Shown: positions 34,965-47,441 of the stretch, in pieces
Numbering within the stretch: position 1 is the first letter of the stretch
Layout of the letters: each line of letters begins with the position of its first letter
From: Zantedeschia hybrid cultivar
Lineage: Eukaryota > Streptophyta > Magnoliopsida > Alismatales > Araceae
Reading direction: 5' to 3'
Assembly (NCBI GenBank): GCA_030544215.1
Contig: JARZZO010000009.1
Span: 55,795,129 to 55,859,128, forward strand
DNA: 64,000 nucleotides
Notes under the pieces: model-generated
Databases searched by the model: none
Told to the model about the DNA's origin: nothing
The model's input: the letters and a program-made list of their open reading frames with translations, nothing else
Made by a program: the position numbers and the translations under genes

Positions 34965-35600
34965 CTGTCAACGGATCCGGATAATATCCGCATCCGATTA
35001 GTATCCGCATCCGATTAGTCGGATAATTATCCGATTAAGATATCCGGCAGGCATATCCGAATATCCGTTTAATTATCCGATTAATATTCGAAGGGAAAAT
35101 GGAAAATAGATATCCGTTCCGATTAATATCCGACCGATTATGTATTTCGATAAGTTCTTCTAATTTTAATGATGTTTATATATTTAAATAAATGATAATT
35201 TGATATTTGAAGTATGCTTAAGACGTGTTGAACGATAATAATGTAGTTTATTGTGATTTTTTTATTTTTAGTGGTTTTACTAATTTAGATAAATTTTTTA
35301 AGCATTTGTTATTATCTAAGATATATTTAATAAAGTATTCAAATTATTTAAAATTTATCTAGATATTTATATTTATTAATTTAAATATATGATATTTATG
35401 GACTATGCAAAAAATAAAATTAACAAGTGATTAAGTTACAAGACAAAGTTGACATATTTAAGTATCTTAATTATTATTCGAATTCGGATATTATCCGACA
35501 GAGTCGAATTCGGATAGAAAAAATTATCATCCGTCGGATAGTATCAAGAGTCGGATATTCAGATAATACTAAAAGGAGCGGAGTCAGATACAACGAATAT
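34965..35600. mobile_element. Candidate non-autonomous DNA transposon with TCGGATA subterminal repeats
   Basis: 34970-35150 is packed with ATCCGGATAATATCCG-type motifs, and 35475-35575 carries the same motif family in inverted orientation (CGGATATTATCCGAC). The middle is plain AT-rich DNA. Short repeated motifs clustered inside both ends are common in hAT-type non-autonomous elements. I could not define terminal inverted repeats or a target duplication, so edges and class are uncertain. Confidence 0.4.
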
Positions 35601-36833
35601 GCATGGTGGTAAGTCCTTGCTTTTATCTGGGATTATTTTTTAGCATGTGGACTGTAGACGTGACCTCAACCATCTCTACATTTGTCAAGCCCCATAAATC
35701 TTCACTTTACTCTTCCCTCTACATGGTCCAAGTGCAAGGAAGATGTGCATTTTGGTTTTTTATTATTTTATTTAAAAATTTTAAATTTTTTTGAAACATC
35801 CGATCAAAAAACAAACGATATCACTAACAAGCTCGAATTGTCCCCGGCTCGTGATATATTTATCTTTTTGAAAAAAAACATTTTTTATGCACACAAATCG
35901 AGGCATATGTAAAAATTATTTTTTAAAAAAATCAAATATACTTGCTGGTGATATCATCTGATTTTCGATCAAATATTTAAAAAAAAAAAAAATCTAACAA
36001 AAAAAATTAAAATAATAGACAAATCGGTTGCAACCCCATGGTCAAGGCATACACAAAAGGTTATTTTTTGAAAGTAAAATAACATGTCACGTACAGTCAA
36101 TTATTGGTCACATATAATGTAACCGATACTTGATTATGAATTATATGTCGAAGATAACATTGATATGATCATTGGCACAGGTAGGCTGGGGGATAGATTT
36201 TGTTTTTTAATTTCTTTCAGAAATTTTGTAATGACCGTTGATGTGAGTGAGAGAATGTGGCCGGACAAAAGAAGAGGATTGCATGTAGTTAACATTAGAT
36301 GTTACATTACTATCTTCTTATTGACAAGTTGGTGTAATATAGTGACAGTGATGATAGAGTACGGGGATGGAGGGCCAGATTTGGACTCCGAATTTAAAAG
36401 TTGCAGTGTATTTAAACTAGTAAGGGTGGGGGAGGAGATGGGTCTTACATGATTGGTTTAAGGTTATCAATAACATGTATTTCATAATCAATTATCTGGT
36501 CACATAGTAGTCTTAACTTTTTTAGTCCTCGGACCTTATCGGACTTAATAGGATGTTTGATTATATATTTTTTAAAAAATTTCTCTCTCAATTTTTGTTT
36601 TAAAAAGAAAATACTACATACATTTTGTTTAGATTCTTTTATTTTATTTTTTAAAAGAGAGAGATGAATTCGTCACAAATTTTCTTTAAAATAATCTGCT
36701 TGTTCGATTACTACTCTGGTAATTAATGCATTTCTATTTCTCTCCTCTGGTAATTAACTGCTTCTCTCTTTTTCTTTCTCTCATTAACTAATCTTCTATT
36801 TCTCTCACTCGAGAAAAAATGTTACGTTATATA
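35600..36833. other. AT-rich intergenic with a weak inverted repeat
   Basis: About 35775-35835 (ATCCGATCAAAAAACAAACG then ATATCACTAACAAG) is partly reverse-complementary to about 35945-35990 (CTTGCTGGTGATATCA, then TTTTCGATCAAAT). This could be the remains of another MITE. No supported gene; an open frame at 36165-36452 shows no domain. Confidence 0.4.
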
Positions 36834-38661
36834 TGTAACACCTAGCATCTTAGCAGATACATTATAAGCCCATTAGTATCCTGGTAGGCCCATTAGTGGG
36901 ATTAGTTTTGGATATATTGACTTTCTCGTGATTTTTTTAAAATTTGGCTGATTTTTTTTGGATTGTATCACTCATGGTTGACATGATTCGAAGAGCTTGA
37001 AACGTGTCAGCTCGACGCGACGCGATTCAACTATTTCATGTTCTGACCTGTAGCCAGTATTTTCTTCTCTATGTGCGACTTGAGTCAACTTAGGACTCAT
37101 GATTGGGGTCTATTTAAGCCCTAAGATGCGCCCCCAACCCCTCTTGTTGTCTCTTAGTCGTTTTGAAACTTAGAGAGAGCTCGAGAGATCGTGAGAGAGA
37201 GATAGCGATCGTTCTTCACGTTCTTCACGAGCGGGCGATGTGTAGCATACACAGCGGCGACGGCATGGTGATGCATGGAGAAGTTCCTCGCCTTGTCAGA
37301 AGCAAGCTTCTGAGCGAGGGTTTTCGATATGTGAGAGGCAAGTGATGATGAACGATCAAAATCATAGTATTTTATGTATAGAAATATTATTTTCAGTCTA
37401 CTTTGCTATTTAAGTATAAAGTATGCGATGCATGGATGGTTGTTGATGTTATTGAATAAAGTTATGATGCATGGATCTCTTCTTTTTCTTCCTTTTCCTT
37501 CTCTTCCTTCCTCACTTTGCGAAGCTGGAAAACTATCTTCGGGCGCTGAAACGCGTCAACCCTGGGTGACACGATTTGAATCGGATCAAGCATGGGCGAC
37601 GCGATTCAACACTCTGCATGTTATTTTATGATGATTCTGACACTTAATTTATGATTAAATCTATGCTTTAATAGTTGCTAGGGTTCGGTTGGATTGTACA
37701 TACATGCAGGAGGTTTGGTTCATATTTTATATCACATCACAAGGATAAACATTGTGGTAGTTAAGCCATGTTTATGTCGTTTAAAATTATTTGAATATCT
37801 ATGGTATTAGGTTAAATAATCTTTGTATAATCTTGTAAATTTCATCATGATTATGTATGGACTTTACGTCACTTGTCACAACATATTTTAGACTCATATC
37901 AGTTCATGCATATGGTGTATTTAACATATATATATATATTTTATTTTAATTTTTGAAAATTGACAGAACCATCTGAAACACATCAGGCATAATCGACGTG
38001 ATTTAAATCGCATCAATCGGTCATGACGCGATTTAGAGAGTTGACAGTTTGGTTAATTTTCTTGTTAATTCTACAATTAACTACATGCCATAATTGTATA
38101 TTATTAATCTAAGCATGTTCTGCATTAAACAGAATAGTTTTATGCGTGCATATGTAATTTAAGATATTAAGTTGCTTAAGTGGATGCATCAAACTAGTGA
38201 TGGGAGTCCTAAATGTCACGTGGACTGAAGTGCTACGTTGTGGGAGTCACTTCTTGATTTTCTCGGAAGCAAAGTGCCACGCAGCGGGAGATATCTATTG
38301 ATTCTATGGAGGCCACCTCTAGATTTCCTCATTCACTAGGTTAATGACTAAGAGTTAAGTAAGATATTCGAGGCAATGGGTTAAATCCGAGAAGTGTGTT
38401 TACATGGTATTCCGGTGGGATTTGAGAGCGTCACCTGACTACGCGGCCAAAGATCTAATATGTTTGCCATAACCATTAGGTAAAAAAGAAGAAGTGCCTG
38501 ATGTTATTGCATGGTTGCTTGTCCTAAATTAAAGTGAAAGATATGATATGTGTGATCACTCATGATGTTTAATAATGAAAGATGAAGTAAGTTTACAGAA
38601 GTTAATACAAGTTTTCACGTCATGATATATGTTAGAATTTCATGTTTATATTCATTCATAT
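36834..38661 (+). mobile_element. Gypsy family X LTR, forward copy, cut by element G1
   Basis: Starts TGTAACACCTAGCATC and matches, in reverse orientation, 830-2615. The match continues to about 38655, where element G1 begins, so G1 inserted into this LTR and the remainder lies beyond the right edge. No purine tract precedes 36834, so this is a 5' or solo LTR. It carries GAATC/GACGC palindromic modules, for example 37576-37609. Confidence 0.8.
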
Positions 38662-40827
38662 TGTAAGGATTGAGGTTTCGAATCCGGTTATCGGGTCAGT
38701 TTCGGGGTCGGATCCCTTAGTTTGGGCCATGTTGGGGTTGAGACTTAGTTTTCTTTTCGCTCGACGCGGTTCAAACGGCGTCCAACAATGTGGACGTGTT
38801 TTAGGCTGTGCTACGTGGGCTGGCCTTGGGGCGCGAGAGTACGGCCCTGGTCTTATCATCTAAATGGCATCTTGTATGGACAACGTCATTTAAAGTACGA
38901 CCCTGCTTTATCAGAGTACGGCCCGGTCTTATCGTCTGAATGACGTCGGATTTGGACGACGCGTTTTCTCCAGTTTTTGTTTGATCTCGCGAACCCTCCC
39001 TCCTTTCCCTCATTCTCTCCTTTCTTCCCTCCGACTCTCCAGCGCTCCTTTCCCCCTCTCTTTGCTTTCCTCTCCCCATTCCTCCTCTCCCTCCACTCCA
39101 TTAACCTTCCAACTTCCTCCACTACCACCACCACTTCCTCTGTGGCGCATTTCTCTCCGGACGGTGGCCGACGTCCCGGTAGAGTAATGGCGTCCATGGC
39201 GATACCGGCGGCGGCGTGTGGCGAGACGGGTTGGCGGCTTGGAACTAGGAGAAGTTCGAGTAACCGGTAGGGTGACGATCTTCATTGTATTTTGTTTAAA
39301 ACAATGTTTTTTTTTTCACTTCGGAGTATGTTTAGGGGTTTTTGGGGTGAAAACACTAATTGCATGAAATGAGAAATTTGGGGTTTTTAATGGGCATTTA
39401 GGTTCTTCTCCTTCTCCTCTACATTGTGGTCTTCTGTGCGATTTGGGAGAGGAAATCCCACCCCGTGGATTGAGAGATGGCGGAGGAAGAATCTGTCTGT
39501 GAGGGTTGAATGGCGTTGGGGGACAGCGATGCCTTTTAGAAAGGCGGCTTCCACCCGCGACGCAATTTAGCCCAAATAACATACTCTGTCTCTAGATTAA
39601 GTAGCATCCAGAGACAGCGACGCCTTTTAAACGGCGACTTCCGTGCACGACACGTTTTAAGTCAGATTACCCCGAGGTCTGTCTCTGTTTCTATCGTTAT
39701 CAAGCGACTAGGGACAGCAACGCCTTTTAAACGGCGACCCTTTTAAACAACGCGATTTAGGCCATATTCCGAGACTCACTTTCATATAAACAAGTTTAGG
39801 AGTCTTGAATGACATCGGCCTTGGGCGACGCGATTCAAGACATAATCTCATTAATTCCTGCAATTAACATGTGTTTATATTGATAGATAGTCTGGTTAAT
39901 TGCATGCTTGAAATCATGCCTAAGGACGATGATTTCTACGTGATCGGATCGCACTGTGTTGCGTTTTGTGCGATCGTGGACCTAGAGTGACATTTGTTAG
40001 CGCTTAGGCACCATGTGTCAGTGTGGGAGTGACACGGCGTCGGTGTGGGAGTGGTGGGGTGACGCCTAGAGAGAGGGTCACCTGGTGTACCCCGAGGTAT
40101 AGCTAGTACCGGTGTGGGAGTGGTACATTCGGAGTGTCACTCGTGCTGGGGGAAGTAGGACCACCTTGAGCCGTGTTAGGCCGGAGTAGCCAGTGTGCTA
40201 TCCGAGGGATTGCTGTTTGGTCTCAGCGCGTCGGTGTTTTCCGCGTTCGGCCGTGTGACTTGTGTGCTTAGCCGAGACGCTAATTGTGGACTCCGTGGTA
40301 GTTTCAGAATCATACATGTTACTGTTATAAATGCGTGCGTTTTATATCGAAATTGTGTTACTGCTTTATTTAGTTAAATTGCCTATATTTATGTACTGCA
40401 CTTGTGGGTGTATGAGTGGGTGGTGGGGATCGAAGGATCCTTACTGAGTCTTTTTTGATGAGACTCACCCCCTACGGTTTTCAGGTGAGGGTTCTAGGCA
40501 GGTGTAGCAAGGAGAGTGCTGCCTTAGGTTGCGCGCTAGCAGCCGCTCTTCCGGGGTATGCCTCGATATAGTTGGTATTTCTTTTTATGGCATGTACGCT
40601 TAATTATTCCTTTTTCAGTTGGAGTATGTAATTATTTGCTGAGTCGAGTCGAATTGTAATAACTTTTAATTTATGCACTTCTTTTACAGTTCGATGTGAT
40701 ATAGATGTTTAATTTAGTTTATCATTTATTTCCCAGACTTATCGAGATCCTAGTTTGGCTCCAAATTTAATGATTCGGTACCCATTTAGTAATCGGATCC
40801 TCGATTATAGGGTGGCGCGTTGTTACA
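38662..40827 (+). repeat. G1 5' LTR (2166 bp)
   Basis: It matches the 3' LTR over its whole length with scattered differences and indels, including a duplicated GGATCCCTTAGTTTGGG in the 3' copy at about 59220-59255. It holds several palindromic modules built on GGCGTC/GACGCC. Open frames in it recur in the other LTR copies and are not genes. Confidence 0.92.
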
Positions 40828-40828
40828 G

Positions 40829-40841
40829 TTGGTATCAAAAC
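40829..40841 (+). promoter_or_regulatory. G1 primer binding site
   Basis: TTGGTATCAAAAC follows the LTR end by one base. It resembles the initiator tRNA-Met primer site TGGTATCAGAGC with several changes, in line with an old element. Confidence 0.7.
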
Positions 40842-41003
40842 GTTCGGTCTGGCAAATAGATGAATAACTAGGTTAAATATCGTAATTTTGTCAAATAATT
40901 ATATTATCCCGTACAGGCACGACGGTAGTATAGGTTTTAAGATTCTAATTAGAACTTTTCGATTTTTGTGATTGTAGGCGATTAGCTGGCTCCTAGGAAG
41001 AGG

Positions 41004-41944
41004 ATGCCAGTTATTAGAGAGCAGGGAGATGTCCCTAGTAGATCTAAGGCCGGTAGGCCACATATGGAGCGTTTCATGGAGGCTATGATGGACACGATGG
41101 CTAGATACCAGACTCGAGACCCTAGTGAGAGTTCTAGTACTCGGGGAGGACCTTCAGCTGCTCTGGAGAGATTCCTGAAGCTGAAGCCGCCTCATTTTAC
41201 CGGTCGTCCCGACCCTAACGAGGTTGTTCATTGGTTGAGGGAGTTGGAGAAGACTTTTGATACGATGGATTGTGCGGCAAGTGAAAGGACTCCATTGGCT
41301 ACCTTCATGTTGAAGGATGATGCCTACGATTGGTGGACCACTTTGAAGAGTTTGTCATATGCGAATAGGAATCTCAGGGAGATGCCATGGGAGACATTTA
41401 TGAAGGAATTCAATGTGCAATACTTCCCTAGGCATGTCCCGAAGGCCAAGGAGAGGGAATTTATGGAGTTGACCCAAGAAAGCATGACAGTGCTTGAGTA
41501 CCAGATGAAGTTTGTTTCGCTTGGGAGGTTCGTGCCTTTTATTTCAGGAGACGAGGAGCGTCGGACTGAGAGGTTTGTGGATGGACTGAGGTCCAATTTA
41601 AGGACTTTTGTGGCATCCCACTGTTGTATAGATTTGGCATCGGCGGTTAGGTGTGCCGCGGCAGTAGAGGCACAGCATGATCAGTCAGATATGGAGAGGA
41701 GACTGACTACTCAAGGGCCAGTTCATGGTAGGGGAAAGACAGCAGCAGCAGCAGCTCCTTCGTCCGGATCAGATCGTCTTCACTCGGCTCCAGATTCAGG
41801 AGGTTCTTTCGAGGCGATGGCAGCAGCAGTGGCAGCAGTGGTAGTAGCAGACCCTGGTAGAGCCAACAGAGTCAGTCAATGTCCAGTGCTCAGCAGGAGG
41901 CAGCTCAAAGGCTTTCGACAGCTTGTCGACATTGCAGTAGTACC
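41004..41944 (+). pseudogene. G1 gag, N-terminal part
   Basis: Starts MPVIREQGDVPSRSKAGRPH. The retrotransposon gag domain (PF03732-like) spans about residues 70-200, with FLKLKPPHFTGRPDPNE, DAYDWWTTLK and FMKEFNVQYFP. A frameshift in the Ser-coding AGC repeat near 41745 moves the true frame; downstream residues in the other frame lead to a Cys motif CRHCSS, where Copia-2 has inserted. The capsid-like protein would package G1 RNA. Confidence 0.85.
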
Positions 41945-43499
41945 TGTTGGGATTTCTCGGGTTTCTCCGGATAGCTCACGCAGCGGAAACAAAAAAAAAT
42001 ACAGCGATCCGTTTTCTCGTTTCGAAGACTAAAGTACGATAATCGGATTATCGAAGTTCTTACCGTGTGCAGATTCGAATCCGCAGCCGTTCCGTTCCGT
42101 CGGTGTGACACCGCAAGCCGCGCAAGCGCCCGACCTCTAGCGAAGTCCACGCGATCCTCCCCGCGATGGATATCCTCACGTTCCTCGTTCTTTGCAGCCC
42201 ACGAAACCTCCGCCGGTCGCCGCAACGATCGCCGCAGTGCGCGGACGATTTCCCGTCGAACGGGATTTGGAGAAGCGGCGGAGCAGATCTGGATCTGTCT
42301 GGACGCCAGAAGGAGAGAGAAACAGAGGAGGGGCGGCTAGGGTTAGCAGTAGCTTGGCCTGCTCAGCCCGTTCGCTATGTTTTATACTAACCGCGCAGTT
42401 TTTCATAAAAACCTCCGGTTTGTATAAAACCCACTTATTTATCCATCGCTTTGAGAATCATGTGCGTGTGACCCTCTAGGCCCAAGTACCAGTCTAGTTA
42501 ATGGCCCAACAAGCACAGTGACTCCTCACTGGCTTTATTAATCAATTAATAACCCTTTATTAATTAATTAATCAATCGAATTGATGTCGCACATCGAATT
42601 TGACCGGGCCTCCGATCACGTTGAGTGCCAAGCAACACCGCGTGAACCCGGAAGGTATTTGGGGTTAAGTAACCCACTTTTGGAACCTTTCCGCCTACAG
42701 TTACCGCGTGGATATAATCTTTCATTCGTACAATGCTCTCGAGTCAACTCAAAGTATGGCGTGCTGTCAAACCCTAACCGGTCGACTCACTTGGATTGGA
42801 TGCCGCTGATGAATATTGGAAAACTCCTTTCCCGATATTATCATCCGCCCTGGCTAGGGACTTTCGCGCATCCTTCCTAGAGCATTCTCCCTCTAAGTAC
42901 CGAGAGCGAATGATTCCTTATTGACACACAATTCCCTTCGACGGTATTCTGTTGTACCCAATCTTTGGCGTATTAGAATCCCGTGGCTAGAGATTCGTAA
43001 ACCAAGGTCAAAGCACATAAGTCCACCGCCAAGGTGTCCTTGGTGTCTCAGGTTCGAGGACCATCCACGCAACTACGACAATAGAATCAAGCTGGTTGAC
43101 AGTGAGGTACAATACCATCCAGCGATTCAGTCGGATCAGTTCAGTGAACTCATTCTCCAATGAGCACCTACAGATTCGCCTTAGTATCTCCACACAAGTA
43201 ACTTATGAGATCAGTCACCCTCATCATATGAGCAGGAGTAATCTGTACTAGTCTAACCGGATATCCGATGTCCTTCTCGGATATCCTCCGACTAGGAACA
43301 ATTAAGAATATGTGTGTTTAAGTGATCAGTCTCATTGGTATGATCTCATCATAATCTGATCACTATAGCACATATTCACGGACTTCATTATGAAACGATA
43401 ATTAATACGATTTACACATAATGAATATTATGCCATTATATTAATAAAATGAACGAGATTTACATAGTCAGATTGGCTTGTAGGCCACCTAAACTAACA
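41945..43499 (-). repeat. Copia-2 3' LTR (1555 bp)
   Basis: On the minus strand it begins TGTTAGTTTAGGTGG at 43499 and ends CCCAACA at 41945. Confidence 0.95.
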
Positions 43500-43513
43500 A
43501 TCTCCCACTTGGA
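43500..43513 (-). promoter_or_regulatory. Copia-2 polypurine tract
   Basis: On the minus strand TCCAAGTGGGAGAT lies between the pol stop codon and the LTR, the same as in Copia-1. Confidence 0.85.
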
Positions 43514-46500
43514 CTAAAGCCAATCACCTTTATACAATAAGCCCATAGACTCTAGGTGATGCTCAAACACAATTTGAGCCAACGGCTTTGTCAGTGGATC
43601 TGCTATATTGTCGACGGATGGAACTCTTTCCACTACTACATCTCTTCTGGATATGATCTCTCTGATAAGGTGAAAGCGCCTCAGAATATGCTTCGATTTC
43701 TGATGAGACCGCGGCTCTTTCGCTTGCGCAATGGCTCCATTGTTGTCGCACAACAGTGGAACAGGCTCAGAGATGCTGGGAACTACGCCGAGGTCGGTGA
43801 TGAATTTCTTCAACCACACTGCTTCCTTGGCGGCTTCAGCTGCAGCGATGTACTCAGCTTCAGTCGTCGAATCTGCAGTGGTTACTTGCTTGGAACTCTT
43901 CCAGCACATTGCCCCTCCGTTCAAAGTAAACACGAATCCAGATGTAGACTTGCTATCATCTGGATCTGACTGGAAACTCGAGTCAGTAAAGCCTCGCAGT
44001 TTCAAGTCACCTCCTCCATAGACAAGAAACATATCTTTAGTTCTTCTCAAATACTTAAGGATACATTTTATTGCCTTCCAGTGCTCTTCGCCTGGATCAG
44101 CCTGAAATCTACTCGTAACACTTAGAGCAAATGCAACATCAGGCCGTGTACATAGCATGGCATACATGATAGATCCTATGGCAGAGGCATAGGGTATTCT
44201 ATCCATGAATTCCCTCTCATCAGGAGTCTTAGGAGACTGCTCCTTTGAGAGACTAATTCCATGTCTCATCGGTATGAGACCTCTCTTGGAATTTTTCATG
44301 CCAAACCTTTTGACTATGGTATCTATGTACAAGGATTGGGTCATTCCAAGCATCCTCTTTGATCTATCTCTATAGATCCGTATTCTCAATACGTAGGATG
44401 CTTCTCCCAAATCCTTCATGGAGAAGTTTTTCGACAGCCAGATCTTTACTGATGACATCATAGCTACATCATTCCCAATGAGTAGTATGTCATCTACGTA
44501 AAGAACTAGAAAAGTGACTGCACTCCTACTGGTCTTCTTGTACAAACAAGGTTCATCTTCATTCTTAATGAAGTCATAAGACTTGACAGCCTCGTCAAAT
44601 CTTATGTTCCAGCTCCGGGAAGCCTGCTTCAGTCCATAAATAGACTTCTGAAGCTTGCACACTTTATTTGGAGATTCTTTGGATGTGAAACCTTCTGGTT
44701 GTATCATATACACCTCTTCCTCAAGTTTACCATTGAGGAAGGCAGTCTTCACATCCATCTGCTAGATTTCATAATCAAAATGTGCAGCAATGGCGAGTAG
44801 AACTCTGATTGACTTTATCATGGCAACTGGTGAGAAAGTCTCGTCATAGTCAATTCCTTGCCTTTGACGATATCCCTTTGCCATCAACCTTGCCTTATAA
44901 GTGTCGATCCGTCCATCAGCACCGATATTTCTTTTAAAGATCCACTTGCAACCGATGGGTACAATACCCTCAGGCAAGTCCTCCATGTTCCAAACTTGGT
45001 TGGTATACATGGATTGGATTTCTGACTTCATGGCTTCTCGCCATTTCCCGGCTTCTAGGCCTTCTATGGCCTCCTGGTAGGTTTTAGGATCATCATCCTC
45101 ATTATATTCTACCTTAGACTCACCTTCAGCAATATGTCCCACATATCGTTCGGGTAGTCTAGGTACTCTACCAGATCTATGAGGCTCATCTGTGTGTACC
45201 TGAACAGATTCAAGAACTGATATCTCATCTGATGATAATGTAGCTGTTTGGGGATCTGGAACCTCTTCCAGTACTATTTTACTCCTACTGTCCTCTCGGA
45301 GAAAGTATTCATCTACCAGGAAGACAGCTTTCCTGACGACAAACAGCTTTTGTTCACCAGGATGGTAAAAATAGTATCTAAAGGTTTCCTTTGGATATCC
45401 CACAAACCTGCATTTATCAGTTCGTGATTCCAGCTTGTCTGGATCATGCCTCTTTACATGAGCAGGACAACCCCAGACTTTAACATGTTTAAATTCTGAT
45501 TTCCTGCCTTTGCATATCTCATATAGAGTAGAGGCCACAGACTTGCTGGATACTCTGTTCAGTAGGTATGCTGCTGACTCTAGAGCATACCCCCAGAGGG
45601 ACACTGGTAATCCCGAAAAGCTCATCATGGATCGCACCATGTCCAACAAAGTGCGATTCCTCCTTTCTGATACACCATTCATCTGTAGTGTATATGGAGG
45701 GGTCAGTTGAGAAAGGATACCATTATCCTTTAAGAATTGTGTGAAGTTAGTACTCATGTATTCTCCTCCTCGATCTGATCGAAGAGCTTTAATACTATTT
45801 CCTAACTGCTTCTCTACCTCATTCTTGAACTCCTTGAACTTCTCAAATGCTTCCGACTTGTACTTCATTAAGTACACATAGCTGAATCTTGAGAAGTCAT
45901 CGGTGAACGTGATGAAGTATGAAAAGCCACATTTGGCTTGGATAGACATGTGACCACATACATCCGAATGTATTAGTTTCAGAATGTCCTTGGCACGTTC
46001 TCCATGTCCAGTAAATGGAGATTTTGCCATCTTTCCCATAAGGCAGGATTCACATGTTGCAAACGATTCGTAATCGAATGCAATTAAGTAACCATGTTTG
46101 TACAACTTTTGCCACCTGCTTTCGCCAATGTGCCCAAGTCTACAACGCCACATGTAGGCTTGGTTCACACAATTCTTGCTCTTCTTAAGAGCTTTGTCAA
46201 TCTGAAGATTGTAATGAGAAACATCTAATAGATATAGACCGTTGACTAAAGATGCTGAAGCTATTGATTTATTACCATAATAAATCGAACAACTTCTATT
46301 CTCAATAGTCAACCTATATCCTATCTTGTCCAAACAAGATATTGATATGATGTTCTTTATTATGTTAGGAACATAATAACAATCTTCTAAAAGTAAGGCG
46401 TCTCCTGATGGAAGCCTAAGGTTTGCTGTCCCAATAGCAATTGCCGCAACTTTTGCGCCATTTCCTAGCCTCAATTCCACCTCACCTTGTCTCAGCTTGC

Positions 46501-46933
46501 GCTTACTTGTCAGCATCTGCACATCATGGTAGATATGAGAAGCACATCCGGTATCCAATACCCAAGATGTGGAATCTCTAACTGACAAGTTGATATCTAT
46601 CATATAGATATCTGAAGCTTCAGACAGCTTCACTCTTCCATGAGCTTTATCGTTAAGGAACTCCTTGCAGTTCCTCTTCCAGTGACCATACTGCTTATAG
46701 TAGAAGTAGTCACCCTTCACTACTCTTTTACCTTTGTCCTTCGATCCTTTATCGTTAGCTGTCATCTCTGCTTCAGGGGCATCTAATGCCGATTCAGCAA
46801 GAGGATCAGCTCCAGGGACAAAGTTATTGTGCTCAGATCTGAAGACATTCTTCAGGTTTCTGAACCAATCCGAGTAGATCAGGTAAGTCAAAAGGGCATC
46901 AAGTATGCCACGGAGTGGGTTATTCGACGACAT
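43514..46933 (-). pseudogene. Copia-2 gag-pol, gag internally deleted, one stop in RT
   Basis: One frame of 1140 codons from 46933, broken by TAG at 44762-44764 where Copia-1 has Trp (before QMDVKTAFLNG). Compared with Copia-1, about 170 residues of gag between residues ~60 and ~235 are missing, removing most of the capsid. The zinc knuckle reads DYFYYKQYGHWKRNC: its first two Cys are Tyr, so it cannot bind zinc normally. Downstream, protease WVLDTGCASHIY, integrase CRLGHIGESR, CESCLMGK and FTDDFSRFSY, RT LYVDDILLIG and RNase H GFTDSSFQSD and LLCDNNGAI look normal. Gag could not assemble particles, so movement would need a helper copy. Confidence 0.93.
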
Positions 46934-47115
46934 AGTTCCCTACAGGAGATAAGTAAAATCTACTTAGCAGATGTTCAATTATTAAAATTTAAAATAAGAC
47001 ATGGTCTTTTGTTCAAGTTTAACTCCCACTAATTTTCGACGGACTGTATAACCCTCAGTTATACAGAACGGGAGACGCCAACAGTCTCCTAGTGGGGATC
47101 AGAATCTCAATGACT
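46934..47115 (-). other. Copia-2 leader next to gag
   Basis: Homologous to 20547-20726 of Copia-1 (shared CCCGTTCTGTATA and CCCACTAATTTTCGACG on the respective strands). No gene. Confidence 0.6.
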
Positions 47116-47441
47116 TGCACTACAGCCTTGTGGATAGCACAACAAACTGTAATACAATCAGAGAGCACCCAACTCATGGGACTTGCAACTCCTTGCAATA
47201 TATGATCATAGCTTCGGTCCCCAGAGATTTAATGGCCTTGTGGATAGCACAACAAACCATTAATTCTGGTCTAAGGTAACCATCGTTACGCGACGAGCAC
47301 AGATTTGCATGCAGCCCTTGTGGATAGCACAACAAAGCTACATAGTTCCTCTACCCCGATCTATAGGCATCTAATGCCATAGCCACAGTTTCTCCTCCCA
47401 ATTAAGCAGGCCTTGTGGACAGCACAACAAACCTGCCTAAA
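47116..47441 (-). promoter_or_regulatory. Copia-2 leader: array of four stem-loops with a near-identical 21-nt loop
   Basis: On the plus strand the loop CCTTGTGGATAGCACAACAA plus A occurs at 47126-47146, 47236-47256, 47316-47336 and, with one change, 47411-47431. Each is flanked by a different inverted stem: 47116-47125/47147-47156, 47229-47235/47257-47263 (with further pairing at 47221-47225/47265-47269), 47309-47315/47337-47343, and about 47402-47410/47432-47440. Where pairing is imperfect in DNA, it becomes G:U in the minus-strand (sense) RNA. Positions and spacings match the Copia-1 array, but the loop sequence is unrelated. The loop can form an inner TTGTG/CACAA stem in sense RNA. Confidence 0.85.

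Noticed and set aside
36165..36452. 95-codon open frame
   Set aside because: AT-rich intergenic DNA, no recognisable domain, no gene context.
38656..39582. Several small open frames on both strands, repeated at 59276-59707 and 62218-62793
   Set aside because: All are within G1-family LTR sequence.
47126..47431. Four near-identical 21-nt repeats with 59-89-nt spacers look like a small CRISPR array
   Set aside because: They lie in a plant retrotransposon leader, each repeat is the loop of a hairpin with its own flanking stem, and no cas genes are present. The matching array in Copia-1 has a different repeat.
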